DNA of 11,121 bases from Pirellulales bacterium (lineage in GTDB: Bacteria > Planctomycetota > Planctomycetia > Pirellulales > Thermoguttaceae). Each line of letters opens with the position of its first letter. Position 1 is the stretch's first letter. A model generated the notes under the pieces. The model ran no database searches. It was not told the DNA's origin and worked only from the letters and a program-made list of their open reading frames with translations. The stretch spans positions 1 to 11,121 of the forward strand of contig JAUWHT010000273.1 in assembly GCA_030605745.1 (NCBI GenBank), read 5' to 3'. This document shows positions 6,683 through 11,121 of the stretch, piece by piece. A program made the position numbers and the translations under genes.

Positions 6683-6769
6683 AGTTTAGCCGCCGGGCTT
6701 GCCCGGCGCGTCGGTATTCGAGCACATTGGCCACAAGACAGCGCGCCGGGCAAGCCCGGCGGCTAAACT
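6683..6769. repeat. REPIN-like palindromic element, family A copy 2
   Basis: Perfect 28-base inverted arms (6683-6710 and 6742-6769) flank a 31-base spacer. The inner 27 bases of each arm equal those at 4019-4104, but the spacers are unrelated. It lies 82 bases before the tdh start, just upstream of the candidate promoter. Confidence 0.93.
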
Positions 6770-6785
6770 TTTTCTGCCCAGGGGG

Positions 6786-6814
6786 TTGCGCCAACTTGCG
6801 GATTCGGGTATCTT
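6786..6814 (+). promoter_or_regulatory. Candidate promoter for the tdh-kbl operon
   Basis: TTGCGC (6786-6791) and TATCTT (6809-6814) are 17 bases apart. Both boxes match the sigma-70 consensus only partly. Transcription from here would give a leader of about 30 bases containing the GGGAGGAA ribosome binding site. Confidence 0.3.
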
Positions 6815-6851
6815 GATTAGCCATTGGCTTGTTTTCCGGGAGGAATCGCCC

Positions 6852-7892
6852 ATGAAAACGATGAAGGCGCTGGTCAAGAAGCATCGGAAACCCGGCTTGT
6901 GGCTCGAGGACGTGCCGGTGCCGGAGATCGGCATCAACGACGTGCTGATCGAGGTCCTGCGGACCGGCATCTGCGGCACCGACGTGCACATTTACAACTG
7001 GGACGCCTGGGCACAGAAGACGATTCCGGTGCCGCTGGTGGTGGGCCACGAGTTTGTCGGCCGGATCGTCGAGGTTGGCAGCAACGTCAAGGATTTCTTC
7101 CCCGGCGAGATCGTCAGCGGCGAGGGGCACGTGGTCTGCGGCCGGTGCCGCAACTGCCTGGCCGGGCGGCGACACCTGTGCATGGAAACCGTCGGCGTCG
7201 GCGTGAACCGGCCCGGGGCCTATGCCGAGTATCTTGCGCTGCCGATGACCAACGTCTGGCAACACGACCCGGCCGTCCCACGCGACGTCGCGGCAATCTT
7301 CGACCCGTTGGGCAACGCGGTCCACACTGCGCTGTCGTTTCCCGTGATGGGCGAAGACGTGTTGATCACCGGCGCCGGGCCGATCGGCATCATGGCCATT
7401 GCCGTAGCCCGTCACGCCGGCGCACGCTACGTTGTGGTCACCGACGTCAACCCGTACCGGCTTGAATTAGCTCAAAAAATGCACCCCACGTTAGTTCTGG
7501 ACGCCCGCTCAGAAAGCATCGCCGACGCCCAGAAGCGCCTGGGCATGAAGGAGGGTTTTGACGTTGGTCTGGAGATGTCGGGCAACCCCGATGCGTTCCG
7601 CGACATGCTGGCCAACATGTGCCACGGCGGTAAAATTGCCATGCTCGGCATCCCCACCAAGGAAATGGCCATCGACTGGACTACCGTCGTGTTCAACATG
7701 CTGACCATCAAGGGCATCTACGGCCGCGAGATGTACGAAACCTGGTACAAAATGACCGTAATGATCCAGAGCGGGCTGGACATCGACCCGGTCATCACGC
7801 ATCGCTATCACTATACCGACTACGAAAAAGGGTTCGAGGCCATGCGATCGGGTAACTCCGGAAAGGTCGTACTCACATGGAAAGATGAATAA
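6852..7892 (+). CDS. tdh: L-threonine 3-dehydrogenase
   Basis: 346 residues, close to the 341 of the Escherichia coli enzyme. It oxidises threonine to 2-amino-3-ketobutyrate with NAD+ in the cytoplasm. The zinc alcohol dehydrogenase layout is complete: catalytic C41 (GICGTDVHIYN) and H66-E67 (GHEF), four structural cysteines C96, C99, C102 and C110, and the nucleotide-binding GAGPIG at 174-179. The TDVHIYNWD segment is typical of threonine dehydrogenase rather than other polyol dehydrogenases. ATG 6852 is chosen because GGGAGGAA (6838-6845) sits 6 bases upstream. A longer in-frame reading to 6699 crosses a repeat arm and is not credible. kbl follows 111 bases later, giving the standard two-step pathway, with a palindromic element in the gap. 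Confidence 0.95.
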   Translation: MKTMKALVKKHRKPGLWLEDVPVPEIGINDVLIEVLRTGICGTDVHIYNWDAWAQKTIPVPLVVGHEFVGRIVEVGSNVKDFFPGEIVSGEGHVVCGRCRNCLAGRRHLCMETVGVGVNRPGAYAEYLALPMTNVWQHDPAVPRDVAAIFDPLGNAVHTALSFPVMGEDVLITGAGPIGIMAIAVARHAGARYVVVTDVNPYRLELAQKMHPTLVLDARSESIADAQKRLGMKEGFDVGLEMSGNPDAFRDMLANMCHGGKIAMLGIPTKEMAIDWTTVVFNMLTIKGIYGREMYETWYKMTVMIQSGLDIDPVITHRYHYTDYEKGFEAMRSGNSGKVVLTWKDE

Positions 7893-7896
7893 GCAA

Positions 7897-7980
7897 CCAT
7901 AAAGCCGCGACCGGTGGTCGCGCTAATGTTGCTGGTAGTTTAGTAGGTATAGGGCGCGACCACCGGTCGCGGCTTTATGG
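7897..7980. repeat. REPIN-like palindromic element, family B, between tdh and kbl
   Basis: Perfect 27-base inverted arms (7897-7923 and 7954-7980) flank a 30-base spacer. The arm reads ATAAAGCCG followed by the hairpin CGACCGGTGGTCG and CGC. It starts 4 bases after the tdh stop and ends 9 bases before the kbl ribosome binding site, so it fills the operon gap. Confidence 0.94.
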
Positions 7981-7989
7981 CTCGTTCCG

Positions 7990-7995
7990 AGGAGG
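7990..7995 (+). promoter_or_regulatory. Ribosome binding site choosing the kbl start
   Basis: AGGAGG lies 8 bases before ATG 8004. The earlier in-frame ATG at 7977 lies inside the repeat arm and has no such site. Confidence 0.75.
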
Positions 7996-8003
7996 AAACC
8001 ACT

Positions 8004-9188
8004 ATGTTCGGCTCGATGAAAGAGCATCTCACCGACCAACTTCGGCAGATCCGCCAGAGCGGGTTGTTCAAGGGAGAGCGGGTCATCACCAGCCCGCAGC
8101 GGGCACGGGTCGATGTGCTCGAGCACGAACCGGTGTTGAACCTGTGCGCCAACAACTACTTGGGCCTGGCCGACCATCCCCAGGTAATCGCCGCTGCCCG
8201 CGACGCGTTGGACCGCTGGGGTTTCGGCCTGGCGAGTGTCCGCTTCATTTGCGGCACACAACAGATACACAAGCAGCTTGAAGAGAAGCTCAGCCGGTTC
8301 CTCGGCACCGAGGCGACTATCCTCTACTCCTCTTGCTACGACGCCAACGGCGGTCTGTTCGAGGCGCTACTGGGTCCGGAAGACGCGATCCTCTCCGACG
8401 AACTGAACCACGCCAGCATTATCGACGGCGTGCGGCTTTGCAAGGCCCGGCGCTTCCGCTACAAGAATTGCGACATGGCCGACCTGGAGGCAAAGCTGAA
8501 GGAGTCGGCCGACGCCCGGTTCCGCATCATCGCCACCGACGGCGTGTTCTCGATGGACGGCATTATCGCCGACCTGCCGGGCATCTGCGAATTGGCCGAT
8601 AAATACGACGCGCTGGCGATGGTCGACGACTCGCACGCGGTCGGTGTCCTGGGTCGCAACGGACGCGGCACACACGAGCATCACGGTGTGATGGATCGGA
8701 TCGACATCATCACCGGCACGCTCGGCAAGGCACTCGGCGGCGCCAGCGGCGGCTATACCAGCGGTCGTCAACAGATCATCGACATGCTCCGCCAGCGCAG
8801 CCGCCCGTATTTGTTTTCCAACACCATGGCGCCGCCGATCGTCGGGGCGTCGATCAAAGCGATCGAGCTACTCTCAGAATCGACCGAGCTGCGAGATCGG
8901 CTCGAGCAGAACACGTGCTTGTTCCGCCGGGGCATGACCGAGCACCAGTTCCACGTAACAGCGGGCGATCACCCGATTGTGCCCATCATGCTGGGCGATG
9001 CAGAACTAGCGGCAAAGATGGCCGACGCGATGCTCCGGCGCGGCGTCTACGTGATCGGTTTCTCATATCCGGTAGTCCCCAAGGGCAAAGCCCGCATCCG
9101 GGTCCAACTATCCGCCGCCCACACACCGGCCGATCTCCAGTTCGCCCTCGAGGCCTTTCGTGCAGTGAAGCAGGAGTTGGGAATCTAG
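8004..9188 (+). CDS. kbl: Glycine C-acetyltransferase (2-amino-3-ketobutyrate CoA ligase)
   Basis: 394 residues, matching the 398 of the Escherichia coli enzyme. This PLP-dependent enzyme of the alpha-oxoamine synthase family splits 2-amino-3-ketobutyrate with CoA into glycine and acetyl-CoA, completing the pathway begun by tdh. The PLP-binding lysine is K242 in TGTLGKALGG, and the cofactor-contacting DDSHAVG segment is at 208-214. The HASIIDG segment at 136-142 is typical of the family. The start at ATG 8004 is set by AGGAGG 8 bases upstream. The longer reading from 7977 begins inside a repeat arm. The context excludes the related BioF and HemA enzymes with good confidence. A possible terminator follows the stop. 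Confidence 0.95.
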   Translation: MFGSMKEHLTDQLRQIRQSGLFKGERVITSPQRARVDVLEHEPVLNLCANNYLGLADHPQVIAAARDALDRWGFGLASVRFICGTQQIHKQLEEKLSRFLGTEATILYSSCYDANGGLFEALLGPEDAILSDELNHASIIDGVRLCKARRFRYKNCDMADLEAKLKESADARFRIIATDGVFSMDGIIADLPGICELADKYDALAMVDDSHAVGVLGRNGRGTHEHHGVMDRIDIITGTLGKALGGASGGYTSGRQQIIDMLRQRSRPYLFSNTMAPPIVGASIKAIELLSESTELRDRLEQNTCLFRRGMTEHQFHVTAGDHPIVPIMLGDAELAAKMADAMLRRGVYVIGFSYPVVPKGKARIRVQLSAAHTPADLQFALEAFRAVKQELGI

Positions 9189-9205
9189 ATAGATTCAGCA
9201 ACCAT

Positions 9206-9254
9206 AACCCCAAACGTACGTCCACCTGCAAGTGGCGTTTTTCCGGGGTTTTAT
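9206..9254 (+). terminator. Terminator-like hairpin after kbl
   Basis: AACCCC (9206-9211) pairs with GGGGTT (9245-9250), AAACG (9212-9216) with CGTTT (9236-9240), and CCAC with GTGG (9222-9225, 9232-9235). A short T run follows. The stem has a four-base bulge, so strength is uncertain. Confidence 0.4.
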
Positions 9255-9259
9255 GAATT

Positions 9260-9408
9260 GTTGGTGTTTATGGACGTATGCTTCACCAGTCCATAAATCC
9301 CCATCGACCGCCCTGTGCGGTTGTAAGTCACTGTCCAACACCAACTTGCGACGACTGACCCTCGGCAATCCGTCTTCGTAGAAACGCCTGTCAAGACGAG
9401 TTTTCTAC
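9260..9408. repeat. Small inverted repeats in an unexplained spacer
   Basis: TTTATGGAC (9267-9275) is inverted at 9289-9297. GTTGGTGTT (9260-9268) is inverted at 9337-9345. GTAGAAA (9378-9384) is inverted at 9402-9408. These are short enough that some may be chance. Confidence 0.4.
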
Positions 9409-9480
9409 TGTCGAGCAACACGGTAACTCACGGCGCAGCAACGCTTTACAGACGCTCAAATTGTTGGACGTTTTGGCCAC

Positions 9481-9567
9481 TGTAACGCCGGCGTCTCGCC
9501 GGCACCCCGGCGCGCCGGGGGTGAGTTTTGGCAAATATCCCCGCCCCCCGGCCTGCCGCCAAAACTC
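9481..9567. repeat. Orphan family E unit with adjacent palindromes
   Basis: A single family E unit (9482-9503) identical to those at 6259 and 6287 is followed by the perfect 16-base palindrome CCCCGGCGCGCCGGGG (9505-9520). Next is a 10-base inverted pair GAGTTTTGGC (9523-9532 and 9558-9567). Confidence 0.8.
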
Positions 9568-9714
9568 CCACGGCCACACGCTTCAGCCAAGATGAACATG
9601 ATCGAATATACCATTTAGGCCACGAATTTCAAGATCAAGAATTGGCCACATCTGCCGGCTGTCATCTTCCATGCACGCTGCTTCTGTAAAACAGTGGCAC
9701 ACGGTCAATCACGA

Positions 9715-9888
9715 GCACCTACCGGCGTTCTCAACCACGCCCTTCGGTTCCTCAGGGCGTGCCACCCACCACTCGCCGTGTGGCACGCCCAGAGCGCAGC
9801 GATGGGCGTGGTGATATGATGATGGGCAAGGCGGCACCTACCGGCGTTCTCAACCACGCCCTTCGTTCCTCAGGGCGTGCCACCCACC
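9715..9888. repeat. Family F cluster: direct repeat with an inverted copy between
   Basis: A 56-base block (9715-9770) recurs at 9834-9888 with a single base missing. Between them, 9778-9811 carries the family unit inverted (TGGCACGCCC then GGGCGTGG). The related unit at 3171-3200 shows this is a dispersed family. It lies downstream of the PEP-CTERM gene and could serve as its transcript end. Confidence 0.87.
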
Positions 9889-9908
9889 CGCCGCAGCGTG
9901 CAGCGTTT

Positions 9909-10745
9909 CTACTTCCGCCACCGCCAAACCAGCATGCCCAGCAGTGCCATGGCCATAAGCACAAACGTCGACGGTTCGGGGATGGGCGTCACATCGGCCC
10001 ACGTCTCGCCCACACGAATCTCGTCCACCTGACCAGCGACGCTATCAAACAAACCCAACGCCAAATAGGTCTGGTCCACATTGCTAGTGTCAGCATGCGT
10101 CAAATCAAAGGAACCCGGTTCGCTTCGATCGATCGACATCGAACTGTCGTAGACCTTCAGGTCCCAGGAGTCCTCAGAGCCGGCGATGAGCTTTGCCACC
10201 AGGAAGTAGGTCTCCGTGTCGCTGTACTCTCCATCATCCGAATAAGTCGCGCTCGCTGCAGCACATATGCCAGGGTACATCCCAACGGTGAACTCGCCGT
10301 CGCTGATGCCGAAACCGGTTCTGGTGTGGAGCGAGCTACAGAACTGGACCATGGCCTCGCCTTTGAACAGCGCGCTCATGTAATAGGTACCACTGCCCAG
10401 GTCGACCGAGAAGCCGGACAGTCCCTGTGTCGCGTACCCGGTGCCCGTGTCGTTAATCCGGTCGCCCTTCGGGCCCAGCAGATCGAAATGGCTGAGGCTG
10501 GTATCGTCGTCCGAGAGGGTCACCGTGCCGGCCGCTCCCCACGCGTTGGCTGGCTGCGTGGCGTTATCGTCCCATCCACTGACCGTTTCGAGACCGGATT
10601 CGCTAGTACCCTTTTGCCCCTCTAGGTTGCTGCCGGAATAGTCGAACGGCTCGTACATCAGCAGTTCGGCCCGGGCATCGGCGGCGATTGACAGGGCGCC
10701 GGCCACCAACAAGGCGGCCAGCACTTTCGATACGTGTTTGTACAT
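9909..10745 (-). CDS. PEP-CTERM sorting domain surface protein of unknown function
   Basis: 278 residues. A signal peptide occupies residues 1-26 (MYKHVSKVLAALLVAGALSI, likely cleavage after ADARA). The body starts ELLMYEPFDYSGSNLEGQ, a pattern common in uncharacterised planctomycete and verrucomicrobial secreted proteins, some with beta-sandwich lectin-like folds; I assign no such fold firmly. The C-terminus is a clear PEP-CTERM signal: PEPS at 256-259, a hydrophobic stretch, then the basic WRWRK end. In this system an exosortase removes or processes the tail during export to the surface. No exosortase is in the window. The start at base 10745 is chosen because AGGAG (10757-10753) lies 7 bases upstream. 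An upstream extension to 10811 adds residues that do not resemble a signal peptide. It is rich in acidic and serine/threonine residues and stands alone without operon partners. Confidence 0.85.
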   Translation of the reverse strand: MYKHVSKVLAALLVAGALSIAADARAELLMYEPFDYSGSNLEGQKGTSESGLETVSGWDDNATQPANAWGAAGTVTLSDDDTSLSHFDLLGPKGDRINDTGTGYATQGLSGFSVDLGSGTYYMSALFKGEAMVQFCSSLHTRTGFGISDGEFTVGMYPGICAAASATYSDDGEYSDTETYFLVAKLIAGSEDSWDLKVYDSSMSIDRSEPGSFDLTHADTSNVDQTYLALGLFDSVAGQVDEIRVGETWADVTPIPEPSTFVLMAMALLGMLVWRWRK

Positions 10746-11121
10746 CTGCTTTCTCCTGTTCGTTAGTTGTAACCGTTCACGAGCCTTCGACGGTGCCGAA
10801 GCGTTACCCATGAGCGATTGTTTTCATTACCGTGTCTTGCAAATACGCAAAATGCCCCTTTGGGTTTCTGTGGAGCAGGGCAGCGTTGCCCGGCTCCCCG
10901 GGAGCAGGCCCGTGGGGTGGTCCTCGGGACTGGCCCCAAGGGGTCCAAAATTGGAGATCGGCCGACAGAGGGTGCCGACTCGGCCGACTGAGGAGTGAAC
11001 TGAACAGAAGAGAGTGTAGGGTGGGTGCTTGCACCCACGCGTCTAAAAAACGCCGCGTTAGCGTGGGTGCAAGCACCCCCCCAACGCCCAGCCCCCCCGA
11101 GTTGCCCCGCCGTGCCTTGCC
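10746..11121. other. Upstream region of the PEP-CTERM gene, no gene seen
   Basis: The 376 bases to the window end hold no credible gene. Hairpin-forming stretches are present: 10873-10896 (GAGC and GGGCA pairing with TGCCC and GCTC), a tight palindrome at 10893-10905, and 10914-10937. Direct copies of TCGGCCGAC lie at 10958 and 10980. A palindromic element is at 11016-11085. The promoter of the minus-strand gene must lie here, but I could not pick one with confidence. Confidence 0.6.
11016..11085. repeat. REPIN-like palindromic element, family D
   Basis: 25-base inverted arms (11016-11040 and 11061-11085, two mismatches) flank a 20-base spacer. The arm reads GTAGGGTGGGTGCTTGCACC and ends CACGC. 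It contains the hairpin GGGTGCTTGCACCC. Confidence 0.88.

Larger units (their letters stand above)
6247..6851. other. Divergent intergenic region carrying three repeat families
   Basis: About 600 bases separate the peptidase (minus) from tdh (plus). They contain a four-unit cluster (6258-6370), a hairpin element (6452-6519), a REPIN-like element (6683-6769) and a candidate tdh promoter (6786-6814). In 6371-6451 and 6520-6682 I see nothing recognisable. Open frames across the repeats have no protein-like features. Confidence 0.7.
9189..9908. other. Long non-coding stretch between kbl and the PEP-CTERM gene
   Basis: About 720 bases without a credible gene. It holds a terminator-like hairpin (9206-9254), an unexplained stretch with small hairpins (9260-9408), an orphan family E unit with neighbouring palindromes (9481-9567), an AT-richer tract without clear features (9570-9714), and the family F cluster (9715-9888). 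The only sizeable open frame (minus strand, 9391-9579) is partly made of repeat sequence. Confidence 0.7.

Noticed and set aside
6699..6851. N-terminal extension of Tdh
   Set aside because: It runs through the right arm of a palindromic repeat, adds 51 residues unlike any threonine dehydrogenase, and a strong ribosome binding site supports ATG 6852.
7977..8003. N-terminal extension of Kbl
   Set aside because: The ATG lies in a repeat arm, while AGGAGG at 7990-7995 is correctly placed for ATG 8004.
9391..9579. Minus-strand 62-residue open frame
   Set aside because: Almost half of it is encoded by the orphan repeat unit and adjacent palindromes, and there is no convincing ribosome binding site or family likeness.
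9759..10625. Plus-strand open frame opposite the PEP-CTERM gene
   Set aside because: The minus frame has a signal peptide, a PEP-CTERM tail and a ribosome binding site. The plus frame begins in repeat sequence and lacks motifs.

Overview
The window looks like chromosomal DNA from a GC-rich planctomycete, probably near Pirellulales. This is inferred from gene content, since no rRNA or marker gene is present. The clues are a ThuA-like / sugar-phosphate-isomerase / Gfo-Idh-MocA sugar cluster, a secreted Gfo/Idh protein with a twin-arginine signal, a URO-D-family fragment, a PEP-CTERM surface protein, and many GC-rich palindromic repeats between genes.

Layout. Bases 1-3089 hold a plus-strand sugar-metabolism cluster that appears to be eroding. 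It has a ThuA-like protein fused in frame to the C-terminal half of a TIM-barrel isomerase (126-1409), an intact Tat-exported Gfo/Idh/MocA oxidoreductase (1412-2785), and a small remnant of a uroporphyrinogen-decarboxylase-like gene (2787-3089). A repeat-filled gap follows (3090-3383). Next come two membrane phospholipid genes, a PlsC-type acyltransferase (3384-3998) and the CDP-diglyceride synthase CdsA (4156-5109), which catalyse successive steps from lysophosphatidate to CDP-diacylglycerol. A convergent minus-strand gene encodes a secreted HEXXH metallopeptidase with a proline-rich tail (5125-6246). After a repeat-rich divergent region (6247-6851) comes the threonine degradation pair tdh (6852-7892) and kbl (8004-9188), which turns threonine into glycine and acetyl-CoA. 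A 720-base non-coding stretch with more repeats separates this from a minus-strand PEP-CTERM protein gene (9909-10745). The rest is non-coding.

The most striking structure is not a gene. The intergenic spaces carry at least six different families of short palindromic elements. Most are built the same way: a GC-rich arm that is itself a hairpin, a short unrelated spacer, then the same arm inverted. Two families share 27-28-base arms and 30-31-base spacers. The architecture resembles REPINs (paired inverted REP sequences), but no transposase is in the window, so the mobilising enzyme is unknown. Several elements sit inside probable operons (plsC-cdsA, tdh-kbl) or directly beside ribosome binding sites.

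No defence system, CRISPR array, tRNA, rRNA, phage or insertion-sequence transposase was seen. The remaining genes belong to familiar families.
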